DNA from: Acheta domesticus
Taxonomy: Eukaryota; Arthropoda; Insecta; Orthoptera; Gryllidae
Reading direction: 5' to 3'
Length of the DNA stretch: 64,000 bases
Assembly: GCA_031308135.1 (NCBI GenBank)
Contig: JAHLJT010000631.1
Location: 33,465,522 to 33,529,521, forward strand
The notes below the pieces were generated by a model. That model was not told where the DNA came from and searched no databases. It saw nothing but the letters and a program-made list of their open reading frames with translations. Each line of letters starts with the position of its first letter. Within the stretch, counting starts at the first letter, position 1. Positions 19,285 to 29,697 of the stretch are shown piece by piece. Position numbers and translations under genes: made by a program.

Positions 19285-20764
19285 GATTGCCACTGTAAAC
19301 GGTCTAGTGTTAATGTAAACAAAATATAATTTTACTATTCTTACGGCCTACTTTAGGGTACCACTGTAATACGGTTCTCTTAATAATAAAATGATATCTG
19401 ATTCGCCATGCATCGCGTACCTTTGAATACACGTGCATGGGCCCAAGCACTGTAAACCGTTTCAGAAAATTTGTAGGATCGTGGGAACCGCAAACCGCCT
19501 TTACAGGTACGGTGATTATCTCTCTATTGTGGAATACTACTGCAAATGATAACACAATATCATTTCAAAGCCACCATCAATGGCGCACTGATTATTAACT
19601 CGTTTTCTGAAACTAATTTCCTCCGTCAACTAACTTTCTCAGCGAATCACCGATGAGATCTTTAATACATACATCAAAAACAAAACATAATAATAACAAT
19701 AACACCAAATATTACTTTCCAACACACATTTAACATGTCAAAACGCATTCATTCTGCACGCATGTTTTTTTCCTAGCATTGCTTCACGAATTATGATTAC
19801 CAAAAAAGAAATACTTCCTTTGGTTTGAAGTAAAAAATTAACAATCTGACTTTTCTATAATATATGTGCGTTCATCCAGTCGAATTAAAGAAAGTTAATT
19901 CACTTCTCTGCAGATTCTGCCACGCTGGAAATTCCATGTCAATCACACCTCATTTACTCCCCCTGCTGCCGATGAAATCATTCCATTTCACCAGCTCACA
20001 CCATAGCTTGACATAACATTCCGTTCGAATTCCGACACTCACTTCGGACCACGAAATGTTTATTGCTTCACGCAAACAGTGCGTCCTCTAACAAAAATTA
20101 CATCATCTGACAAACCACAACACGTTCCCCAAGAAACACTCTCGTATCTGCTGTCTGGCAAACCGCATTTACCACGAAGGTTTTTCGAACAAAAACTGTC
20201 TGTCCTGTGTTTGTTTGATGGATTACTTCAACACGAAAACAACATTTTCTGACTCCGTTTGCTTATTTACTCACGTCCGGCTCTCTAAGAATTTATCGGC
20301 AAAATTGGAAAGAAAGTTCCATTTTCCTAAAGCCTTAACGGCCTCTATTTTATTATTTTCCCTATCATGCCACTGCATATAACATTCAATTGTTCATAGA
20401 CGTCACTTTGTGTTACTGAAATATCCAAATTCAAGCTGTTTACCATTGTAGTTCCGTTTGCACCTATCTTAAAATAAATTATTTATTTATTTACGTCGGC
20501 TGGCTCGGACTACGCTAATTTACGTGAAATTTGCATCATAATATACACAGTTAGGCTCACTGTCTTTTGCACTAAGCCATTGCACTGTCTTTTGCCACTG
20601 CAACAATACTATAACTTCCATTATGGAAATTATGTTGTAAATGTGTTTCTTATGATCTACTGTGAACTGTCGCAGGAGCCGTGAGCGAAGGGAAAGTCCA
20701 AACCCTTGTTAACGGTCTGGTTTGGGACGGGGTTTTAGCCAGGTAGTTCGGACCGGGACGCGAC
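19285..20764. other. AT-rich sequence, no gene seen
   Basis: No ORF of credible length, RNA motif or clear repeat. The sequence is AT-rich with scattered short homopolymers. It has no similarity that I can see to the Polinton sequence across the gap. Confidence 0.5.
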
Positions 20765-23050
20765 AGGATGCGATTTTGGATGTCTACCTAATTAGGCCGA
20801 AAGAACTTTTCATATCTTGTGAAGTTGTTGAGGGCATTAGTGACCACAAAGCGGTTCTTCTTGACTTAGACGGAAATATTTCAAGAAAGGCATTACAATA
20901 GGAACGAAAGTACGGCAATACAAGAAAGCAAATATAGGCGGGCTTCAAGTTTTTTAGGGAACAATATGACCGCTTTCTAAGAACAGAGGGAGGTATGGAA
21001 GAAATATGGGGCGTGTTCAAAGATATTATATACGAAGCTTTGCAAAAGTTTGTTCCGTGCAAAATTCTAAAAAATAATCCGGATCCAGAATACTACAATG
21101 CAAAAATTAGGAGAATGAAGAGGATAACGAGAAAGGCATTTAAGAACAGAAACGCAGTAGCGAGCATATGAATATTTTTCGAAATCGTTCAAAAGAATTG
21201 GAGCGCGAAAAGAAAATTGCTCAGGAGGCATATTTAAAGAATATTCTAGATGGGAAGGGAAATAACTGGACAGGTTTTATAAATATGTTCGTAGAAGGAA
21301 AGGAAATAAAGAGGATATCCCAGTTATTCGCGAAAATGGAAACACGCTAATTACTGACAATCGGGCAAAAGCGGATGCATTTAATAAGTATTTCAGTTCG
21401 GTTTTCAAAAATAGTACGGACCATCCATTTATTCAAGGGCCTTCGGTTGCGAATCAGTTTAATATTGAAGTAAACGTTCTATGGAATAAAGTAAAGTCTA
21501 TGAAAAATGGTAAGTCAAGGGGTCCAGACGACATTTCTACGGATTTAATTAAACTAGCAGGAAAGGCAATATTACCGTACCTAATTAGAATTTTGTGTCC
21601 GTACCGTTTGGTCTTGTCGTATTTTTAAAAGTGGTGACAAAACTAAATTATGCAAATATAGTCTTTTGTCTGCAAGCTTATGGAGCATCTAGTTGGGAGT
21701 TACATTAAGAAAGAATGGGAAATTAAAAAATGGCTCTACGATGGGCAACACGGGTTCAGGAGTGGTTACATGCGAAAGTCAGGTAGTCACGCTATTTCAG
21801 GATCTAGCAGATGAAATTGACGCGGGCGGGAGAGTAGACGCAGTAGTTATAGATTTTGCCAAAGCGTTTGATGTCGTTCCACACGATCGGCTTGTACAGA
21901 AATTAATGAATTCAGGCATAGATCCCAGGGTGGTGGCGTGGATTAGCGAGTTTCTGCGAGATAGAAAACAGAAAGTCCGAATTGGGCAAGAGTTATCTTC
22001 CGGGGCAAGCGTTACGTCAGGAATACCGCAGGGGAGTGTCATTGGACCCCTTCTATTTCTAGCTTTCGTCAATGATCTGCCGGCGCAATTAACCTCAAAT
22101 GTTCGGCTATTTGCAGACGATTGCATAATATATCGTAGTATTAATTCGAAAAGAGATGAAGAAATACTGCAACGGGATCTTGATGCGTTATATTACTGGG
22201 CGGAAAATAATGGAATGTCCATAAATAGCTCTAAAAGTAAATCCATCACTTTTGGCAGGGGTCATAATTACAGTGAAACACATTACCGTTTAAATAATGA
22301 CATTATTCCGAGAGTTTCCTCGTGCAAGTACCTAGGAATTCATTTCGATAGTAAATTAAGTTGGAAAAAACACGTAGATTTTGTTGTAGGGAAAGCCTGG
22401 AGATCTCTTCACTTTGTAATGCGCATCCTAAAAAAGAGTACGGCAAACGCGAGGGAAATTGCTTATTTATCTCTTGTTCGTCCAATAATGGAATATGGAA
22501 CAATTTGTTGGGATCCGCACAAGATTATGCAGTGTAAACACTTGGAAAGGATTCAGCATAGGGCAGCTAAATTTACTTTCAGGGACAAGAAAACGGCAGG
22601 GTGGGATTCACTCAAAAACAGGCGATCAGTAGCAAGACTCTGCGCCTTGTATAAAGCTTATAATGGTCATCCAGCTTGGAAAGAAATTAATCGGCGGCTA
22701 TGTATTCCTACATACATCAGTAGAGTGGATCACAGGCACAAAATAAATTTAAGACAGCAGAGAACGGATGTCGGGAAATTTTCTTTTACAAATCGAACGA
22801 TTACGGAATGGAATAGATTGCCTGCAAAAACCTTTGAACCCTTTCCTCAAAGTGTTCAACAGTTTAGGAAATTAATTTAGGGTATTATTAAGTAAATGAG
22901 GGAGAATAGTGGGTTATATAGCGATGCATAAGTGTTCTATTGTGAAGTGAGGTGTCGTGCAGTGTATAGCAGAGAAATAAAGAAGGAAATGTTTTCAGGT
23001 CTTAGTGAAGTGAAGTGCAGTGTGATCCTAATTGTATAATGCAGTGCGGA
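20765..23050 (+). mobile_element. 5'-truncated CR1/Jockey-type non-LTR retrotransposon
   Basis: It begins abruptly inside the C-terminal part of an AP endonuclease domain (EGISDHKAVLLDLD near 20830-20870), consistent with 5' truncation on insertion. The linker (KFVPCKIL, NAKIRRMKRITRKAF) is split between frames up to 21690. The reverse transcriptase and C-terminal region follow to 22880. The 3' end runs into T-rich and (ATT)n sequence from about 23060. Confidence 0.8.
21693..22880 (+). pseudogene. CR1/Jockey-type reverse transcriptase (5'-truncated)
   Basis: An open frame of up to 395 codons covering the RT palm and the C-terminal domain. Motifs: VIDFAKAFDVVPHD near residue 53, IPQGSVIGPLLF near 109, the catalytic FADD near 140 and CKYLGIHFD near 212. 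These are followed by the C-terminal LVRPIMEYGTICWDPH block typical of CR1/Jockey elements. The fingers motif (normally before residue 1) is damaged by frameshifts upstream around 21550-21700. Without an intact start or endonuclease it cannot be autonomous. It probably marks a recent dead-on-arrival insertion. Confidence 0.85.
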
Positions 23051-23179
23051 GTTAGTGTATGAAGTTTTTTTTTTCTTTTTCTTTTCTCTCTTATATAATG
23101 TTAATGAATCAGTCAGTTTTTTATTATTATCATTATTTTACCATTATTTTTATATATTTTACCATTATTATTATTACTA

Positions 23180-23193
23180 TAATTATTATATTA

Positions 23194-23227
<34 letters not shown>
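23180..23227. repeat. (ATT)n microsatellite, left flank of R4-like element
   Basis: ATT repeats (TAA on the minus strand) lead directly into the 3' end of the R4/Dong-type element. A second ATT run at 27402-27433 flanks its 5' end, as expected of insertion into a TAA repeat. Confidence 0.9.
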
Positions 23228-23228
<1 letters not shown>

Positions 23229-26200
23229 CATTACATCACGACTAAAGATGTTATGAGTCGGCTGAATATAAAATCTACTCCAGGTTGCAACCAGCTACCT
23301 AAGGAGCAGATCCGGTGACTATCAGTGCCTCTACAATACTTTACGCAAAATGTGGGCTGTTCCAAATAAAGCAATTTCTTGCACTTCCCAGTCTTTTGAA
23401 TTACCTGGGAGTTTAGACAAGTTCTTACTCAAATTTTGCGGAACAAATCCCAGAGCTCCGATAACTATCGGGACGACCTGTGCTTTTACGCCCCACATTC
23501 GGCTGATCTCGATTTCCAAACTCTTGTATTTAAGACGTTTCTCTGCCTCCTTGGTAACGACGTTTTGATCGCAAGGTACAGCAACATCGACAAGTAAACA
23601 CGATTTTTTCTCCAAATCCCGGATAACTATATCCGGTTTGTTTGCCGCTATCGTGCGATCAGTTTGAATTTGTTGGTCGTACAATATCGTACACAATCCA
23701 ACAGACGTCACCGGTTTCGGTGAGTGTTCGTACCACTTGGGGCATGTGTTTGGAACTTCGAGGGCGGTACAGATCTGCCAGTGGAGGTAGCTACACACCC
23801 TGTCATGTCTTTTCAGGTATTCGGTCTTTGCTAGGATTGGACAAGCTGAGACAATATGATCAATGGTTTCTACTTGCTCCTGGCAAATGCGGCATTTATC
23901 ATCTTGGGAAATTTTGAGAACCGCTTTATCATAATGTCGTGTTCTCAAGGCCTGATCTTGGGCAGCTATTACAAGTGCTTCCGATTCTGGCTTCATTCTT
24001 CCCCTTTTAAGCCACATAAATGATTGATCTTTATTGATCTGCACCTTGTCCATTCTTTTTAGGTATTGTCCGTGGAGTGGTTTGTCTCTCCACGATTTCT
24101 TTAACATTTTTTGTGTCTCACACTTCATGTTTAGCAGCATCAGAAGTTCAGTGTCTGTGTTATTCGACGTGTCTTGCCTAGTTTTCTTCGCAATGCTTCT
24201 TGCTACACTAACAATGCCTCTGTTTCCCATTCTTCGGTCAGATTTCATGACCTGCCTCATTAGAGGGTCATCTTGATGGCTGACTACATACTTTCCCAAC
24301 CCGACTATTGCGTTGTGCCAGGAGGCCTCAATTTGTCTGAGGCCTCTTCCTCCTTCCTTACGTGACACATAAAGTCTATGTATATCAGCTCGAGGGTGGG
24401 AAACATGATGCATTGTTAGCAGTTTTCTGGTTTTTCGATCCATGGTGCGAATTTCTTGCTCAGTCCAGTCCACTAGTCCAAAACTGTATTCGGCTACAGG
24501 TACCGCCAAACTACCTATTGCAGATATTTTATTCCTGGAATTCAGAGCGGACTGCAGGACCAGTCTCACTCTTCTATAATACTCCCTACGAATTCTCTCT
24601 TTCATTCTGTCGTTCGAGATGGTTTCACATTCTTCAATGCCCAGATATTTGTAAGTTTTACCTGGCTCAAGATCTTGAATCACAGTGTGCGTATCAATTT
24701 CAATGTTCTCAGACGTTGTGAGTTTCCCTCTTTTTAAATTGATTTTTGCACACTTGTCAAGACCAAACTTCATGCAGATGTCATTGCTAAAGTCATTCAC
24801 GACAGACAGCATTTGGGAGAGAATCGCTTCATTCTTAGCAAACACTTTCAGATCATCCATGTAAAACAAATGTGATACTGGCCTTTCATCACCATGGAGC
24901 TTAAAACCAAAGTCAGCTTGCGACAACTGTCTCGATAGTGGGATCAAACTAATGCAAAACAGCAGAGGGGATAGTGAATCTCCTTGAAAAATACCCCTGT
25001 TAATCTGAATACTTCTGGTTTCTACTGCTTCCTTTCCGCTGTGTATTAGTAACCTGGTACTCCACGACTTCATACTAGCCTTGCAAAATTCAATAAGTCT
25101 AGGATGAAATCGATAGATCTCCAGGGTCTTCAAAATCCAATCGTGTGGTACACTATCAAAGGCCTTTTGGTAGTCAATCCAAGCCATGCTCAAATTACGT
25201 TTGCGTTTCTTTACATCATTCAAGATGACTTTATTCAGTAGCAAGATTTCCTTACAGCCATAAGAGCCTTTACGACATCCTTTTTGTTCAGCTGGCATTA
25301 GATGATTCTTCTCTAGATGTCTATACATTTTGTCAGCTATGGCTGCAGTTATAACTTTGTACAGTACTGGCAGACAAGTAATTGGCCTGTAGTTCTTCGC
25401 CAAAGAGCTGTCTCCCGCTTTGGGTAGCAAATACGTGATGCCGCGTGTGAGCCATTCCGGGATTTCCTTTGGGTTTTCTAAAATTTTATTAACAGCCTTT
25501 GCTAGATGAGAATGTATTGCTGTTAATTTCTTAATCCAATAAATCTGGATCTTATCAATCCCGGGGGACTTCCAGTTTCCCATGTTCTTAATTGCTTGGA
25601 AGAGGTCCTCTTCCGAGAATTGGTGAACATCTTCCACTGTTTCTACAAGTTCATCGGCAGCATCAACTTCAGATTGAAGCCAAGATGCGTCTTTGTTGTA
25701 GGATCTGCTCTCCTCCCAGATTCCTGCCCAAAATGCTTCGACGTCATCTTTTGAAGGAGTAACAGCTTTGCCATTCGGTTTTTGAGTCAGATTGCGATAG
25801 AATCTCTTCGCGTCTGTTTCAAACAACCGGTTCTGTACACGGAAATCTATTCTACGTTTGTAACGTCTAATTCGTTGAGCCCATGCTTGAATTTTCTCTT
25901 TTAGCTTCTCAACTACCATTAGCCTGCTGGTGTCATTTTCAATTTGGTATTTTTGTTCAACATTGAATATTTTTCGTTGAACTTTAGAGGTGTGCGTTGA
26001 TTTAGAAGATGCCTCAGCTAAGAGTGATATTTCACGCCGGGTGTCGGCTATCCGTTTCATAATTCTGTTCATCCATGGGGGTACAGAGCTGTTTACTCTG
26101 TTTTGCTGTCGGCCGTCGGTGTTCTTGGCTGGCCCCAAAATTATCTGAGATACTAGATATCCAGTTGCATATATGATGTGATTGATTTCAGTAATATCTA

Positions 26201-27397
26201 GATCTCTGCCTGGGGTCTCCACCACCTCATTTAAGACAGAATTCACTGTTTCTATCACTCTTTTAGCTTTGGCATTTTCGTATATTCTCCTCAACGGTTC
26301 GCGAGATTCAAACGGAAGTTGACTAACTCTTTCTATCTCGCGCCGAAGGAGATTTCGCATCATGTCCTTATCGTGTAATTCATTGCCAGATGAATTTTCA
26401 CCACTGACGTGTGTTTCACTGGAAAGAGATGAACCTTCCACGGGATCATCATTTTCAAGTTCTACATGTTCGTCATGTGGATTGTTCGAGCGAAGTACAT
26501 ACTCCGCATTTCTCTCAATGTCAGCAAGTTGTTCTGCTGTGAATTTTCCACTGCTGAGTATGTATCGTCGTTGACTGGCAAGCTTCTTTGAGTCTAGGGT
26601 AGGTCTCATATCTGGGTTCCGCTCTCTCCATACCTTGAAAACTTCTATTTCTGAGCCCCCATTTTTCGCTTTTGCATAGTAAAAGCACCACATCACCTCC
26701 TTTAATTCATCCCGGGTCCATCTCTGACGATGGCTTCGAGCTACTGCCGGCTCTGGGTCCCTGGGACTAACATCCGTGGGATGGCCAGACGTCGACAAGG
26801 TGACATTAGCTCGGTTTCTGAGCAGGTATGGGACATTGGTAGAACAAGGCACGTTAAGATTCATTACATTGCTTGTTCTATCCATTTTGCTCATTGGTTT
26901 GAATTGAAGATTCGCAGGACGCAAGTTCGAGTTCACAGATCACACTTAACCCTCGGGTTGTTTCCTGCCATCCGTTACTGCGACCCACAGTGGCCTCGGG
27001 GCATCCCCCCGCAGGGCCCAGCAAGGGGTCCCTCCGATCGCCAGTCGGCATTACTAAACCCTACGGGATTTTCACTGACTGCTGAAGGCAGCCTCCTTCG
27101 CTGGCTAATGCAAGGTTCGGGCCTCCACTCTAATCAGTGGCCTGGTGTGCCAACCCAGTTTCTCTCCTGTACCCTCTATGGGCCGACAACAGGAAGTCCA
27201 AAGGTTCATGACCCTTCCCTCTCTACTTACTTCCCACTCTCCTCAAAATGGAGTACTTCTTCGTCTGACCCCTCACCTTCAACCTATTCAGCAAGGGAGG
27301 CCCTACCGGTAGCTAGGCTACCACTGACATAGCTTTAAGGCTCATGGGGGTACTCAAGCTCCACCACCAACTGCAAGGTCGTGTACTCCCTAGGTGG

Positions 27398-27401
<4 letters not shown>
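23228..27401 (-). mobile_element. R4/Dong-clade non-LTR retrotransposon, near full length
   Basis: A 4.2-kb element bounded by TAA microsatellite on both sides. It has a 5' UTR of about 500 bases (26895-27401), a single long ORF and a 3' UTR of about 100 bases. Dong elements are known to insert into TAA repeats, and the flanks here fit that. No target-site duplication can be separated from the repeat itself. The uninterrupted ORF suggests a recent insertion. Confidence 0.85.
23331..26894 (-). CDS. R4/Dong-type retrotransposon polyprotein (intact)
   Basis: An intact 1187-codon frame from ATG 26894 (a GTG-initiated extension to 26936 is possible). Order: a Myb/SANT-like N-terminal helix set (RWTRDELKEVMW near residue 55); RT domain from about residue 485 (LLPKAGDSS, NYRPITCLPV, IDYQKAFDSVPH, FQGDSLSPLLF); catalytic YMDD near residue 676; the thumb block NSRNKISAIGSLAVPVAEY typical of Dong/R4; a CCHC knuckle (CRIC...HIVSAC) near residue 1000; and a restriction-like endonuclease core (KPDIVIRD...CLLVDVAVP) near residues 1083-1105. 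By family it nicks its target with the C-terminal nuclease and primes reverse transcription there. Length and domain order match the clade, and no key motif is missing. Confidence 0.9.
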   Translation of the reverse strand: MSKMDRTSNVMNLNVPCSTNVPYLLRNRANVTLSTSGHPTDVSPRDPEPAVARSHRQRWTRDELKEVMWCFYYAKAKNGGSEIEVFKVWRERNPDMRPTLDSKKLASQRRYILSSGKFTAEQLADIERNAEYVLRSNNPHDEHVELENDDPVEGSSLSSETHVSGENSSGNELHDKDMMRNLLRREIERVSQLPFESREPLRRIYENAKAKRVIETVNSVLNEVVETPGRDLDITEINHIIYATGYLVSQIILGPAKNTDGRQQNRVNSSVPPWMNRIMKRIADTRREISLLAEASSKSTHTSKVQRKIFNVEQKYQIENDTSRLMVVEKLKEKIQAWAQRIRRYKRRIDFRVQNRLFETDAKRFYRNLTQKPNGKAVTPSKDDVEAFWAGIWEESRSYNKDASWLQSEVDAADELVETVEDVHQFSEEDLFQAIKNMGNWKSPGIDKIQIYWIKKLTAIHSHLAKAVNKILENPKEIPEWLTRGITYLLPKAGDSSLAKNYRPITCLPVLYKVITAAIADKMYRHLEKNHLMPAEQKGCRKGSYGCKEILLLNKVILNDVKKRKRNLSMAWIDYQKAFDSVPHDWILKTLEIYRFHPRLIEFCKASMKSWSTRLLIHSGKEAVETRSIQINRGIFQGDSLSPLLFCISLIPLSRQLSQADFGFKLHGDERPVSHLFYMDDLKVFAKNEAILSQMLSVVNDFSNDICMKFGLDKCAKINLKRGKLTTSENIEIDTHTVIQDLEPGKTYKYLGIEECETISNDRMKERIRREYYRRVRLVLQSALNSRNKISAIGSLAVPVAEYSFGLVDWTEQEIRTMDRKTRKLLTMHHVSHPRADIHRLYVSRKEGGRGLRQIEASWHNAIVGLGKYVVSHQDDPLMRQVMKSDRRMGNRGIVSVARSIAKKTRQDTSNNTDTELLMLLNMKCETQKMLKKSWRDKPLHGQYLKRMDKVQINKDQSFMWLKRGRMKPESEALVIAAQDQALRTRHYDKAVLKISQDDKCRICQEQVETIDHIVSACPILAKTEYLKRHDRVCSYLHWQICTALEVPNTCPKWYEHSPKPVTSVGLCTILYDQQIQTDRTIAANKPDIVIRDLEKKSCLLVDVAVPCDQNVVTKEAEKRLKYKSLEIEISRMWGVKAQVVPIVIGALGFVPQNLSKNLSKLPGNSKDWEVQEIALFGTAHILRKVL

Positions 27402-27433
<32 letters not shown>
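27402..27433. repeat. (ATT)n microsatellite, right flank of R4-like element
   Basis: About ten ATT units immediately outside the 5' end of the R4/Dong-type element; the mate of the run at 23180-23227. Confidence 0.9.
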
Positions 27434-27539
27434 GGTATTAGAGTTCTATGTTACTGAGAGACTGTGTATTTTTATGTTTTTGTAATTAGCTGCCACCGGG
27501 TTATACCCATTTGCAGTTTAAATAAATCTATCTATATAT

Positions 27540-28950
27540 TTATATATACAGACATCGTCATAAAAAAGCCTCATCCAGCAGGATAAGGCACACTGCGATC
27601 ATTGTTGGCAGGCAGGTAAAGGGTACCACGTGTACAAAATGATTACACTTTCACATTTGTAGGACCAACATTTATTGCGCTGCACGGTCACAGATGGTAT
27701 ATGTTAGTTTGGCGTCGGGCCACCATTCTGGCAAACACACGCGTCCATACGTCGCGGCATGGACTTGTACAGGTCTCGAATGATGTCCTGTGCTAGTTCA
27801 TCCCATGCAGCTTGCACCTGAGCACGCAGGGATTGGTGGGTAAGGGTGGGATTCTGATCGCACCCGAAACATTCTCGATCGGGGACAGGCCGTGCAATGC
27901 TACTGGCCGTGGCAGAGTATTCACGGCTGCAAGGCATGCTCGGGAGATGGCGCGCGTTATCCTGTCGAAATAGGGCATGGGCGTGGGCGTTCACGAACGG
28001 CAGAGCCACCTGTTGCAGGATATCCTGAATGTACCATGTGGCTGTCACGGTACCTCCAATTCACACTAAAAGTAAACGAGTACCATGGAATATCGCGCCC
28101 CACACCATCTCACCAGGCTGGTGGGACGTGGGATTGGATACCACATACCACTCGTCGCTCCTCACTGCGCCTCCAGACACGGACCCGGTGGTCGTCGCTA
28201 TCAAGGCAGAAGCGGGACTCGAAAATGACCTGATGCAAGTCTCCATGGCCCCAAGTCCATCAATCCTGACACCAGGCGAGTTTGTAGCAACGATGCTGGG
28301 GTGTGAGTGGCAGGCATCATAACGGTCGGCATGCGGCGAGCCTTGCGTTGTGTAACCGCCTGCCAATGGCACTGCCACTTACAGGATGTGACAGCGCAGG
28401 CTGCACATACCGCTGAATAGCACCAATCGTTTCCGTTAGACCTGTTCGCGCTTGGTGGACAATCGTCGGTTCTCCCTTCTCATGGTGGTGGACGTCCAGA
28501 TCCCGCGTTTCGTGTGTGCATGCCTTTCTCAATCCATTGCCGCCACCACGGGCGATGGTGGTGTCTGTACGACCGGTTTGGTGCGATATACTGTTACAGG
28601 GCCTACCAGCCTCCCGCACACCCATGATGCAGCCCTCTCGAACGCGTCTACCTGTATAACCGTCTGTCGAAAGCGTCACCGAGATAGAGTGTACGCTCGT
28701 GGTGTGCAGTTCACGCTCTAGCGACGCTATCCGATATCGCAATGGCCGACGCGGCCGTTTGAAGCCCTCTTATCTAGACCGGTGGGCGGGATGTCACGCA
28801 CCTAAAACCTACCCCCCCCAGTGCGCGACCGACCGTGAGAACGAAATCATTGGCTTAGCGAATGGTGTGCAAAATACCCTCAGAGTTTGCAGCGGATTAG
28901 TAAGATCCTTCGGGGCAGCTTCTTATATGGCGATGAGTGTATGTATATAA
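27540..28950 (-). mobile_element. Decayed Tc1-like DNA transposon
   Basis: Minus-strand transposase remains are spread over several frames from about 28750 down to the stop at 27704. I could not find matching terminal inverted repeats near 27540 or 28950, so the limits are approximate. Confidence 0.6.
27704..28742 (-). pseudogene. Tc1-like transposase pseudogene
   Basis: Recognisable Tc1 blocks in descending order: a helix-turn-helix remnant (RGCIMGVREAGRP near 28640), VIFESRF near 28220 where the family has VIFSDESRF, MVWGAIFHGTR near 28105, YIQDILQQ near 28025, FRQDNAR near 27960 with a frame change, LSPIEN near 27880, and the C-terminal MPRRMDAC block before the stop at 27704. The first catalytic Asp is missing through a short deletion, and at least three frameshifts are present. 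The gene is dead. Confidence 0.8.
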
Positions 28951-28974
28951 GCTGTATAAAAAAAATAGAATTCA

Positions 28975-29225
28975 ATGGCTTCGTGAAAAAGTTAATTTTG
29001 GATGCAAGAACAACAGGAGCACCAATAAAATAGTTTTTAAAATGGGTTTAGGGGTGCCACAAACTTCATACACACACAATTTTTCAGGCTTTTCCCGCTA
29101 CGTATTAGAAAATAACGAATAACGAGTCACGGAAGTGCGACTCAAATGAGGCTTGCGATAAGTGATGGTGCGCATCACAATTTTGGTCGATTGCAATGAA
29201 ACAGTTAAATTGTGCGAAGCAAAGT
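28975..29225 (-). repeat. Dispersed repeat, inverted member
   Basis: The reverse complement of this stretch matches parts of the tandem units at 35405-36375: GTGCCACAAACTTCAT against the block near 35700, and CGATTGCAATGAAACAGTTAAAT against the block near 35930. It is about 80% similar by eye. No coding capacity. Confidence 0.6.
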
Positions 29226-29697
29226 TCTTAAAATAGATTGATTGATTGATTGATTAAGGTTTAGAGGGCGCTTCAACTGCTAAGATCATTGGCGCCCATG
29301 TCGAAGTATTTTAAAAGGAAATAGGTTCAGTAAGTGTTGCAGATGGAACTTATCCCTTAATTAAAAGCATGTACATGAAAAGAGACTTGAATTCTGCATC
29401 GAGTATTCAGGTACGTATGGCTAAAGGAGAGTATAAAATGAACACGTACAATTCATCGTAAAACTCAAAATTGGCTGTAAAGGGGCCAAAAAATATAAAA
29501 CACTATTCTTATTCCTCAAATAAAATTATATATTCCGCTTTCCCTCAAAAAGCAAAAAGTTTTAAGAGCGCGGAATCGTCATCCCCGAGTACCTCCCATA
29601 GCGAGTTGCCCAGACCATGTCTTCGTCGGTTGTCAAACAAATTTCCTACAGTTCAGGAGAATGTGATACACAGACAGAACCGTCCCGCATGAGTCAC
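29226..29697. other. Anonymous sequence with a short GATT microsatellite
   Basis: (GATT)5 at about 29237-29257. No gene; the rest is AT-rich and leads into the 3' side of the I-clade element. Confidence 0.5.

Noticed and set aside
18044..19329. Long open frames through 18285-19284
   Set aside because: They are runs of N translated as X; only the left ends are real PolB sequence.
27540..28950. Terminal inverted repeats for the Tc1-like element
   Set aside because: I compared both edges by eye and found no convincing match, so no TIR is reported.
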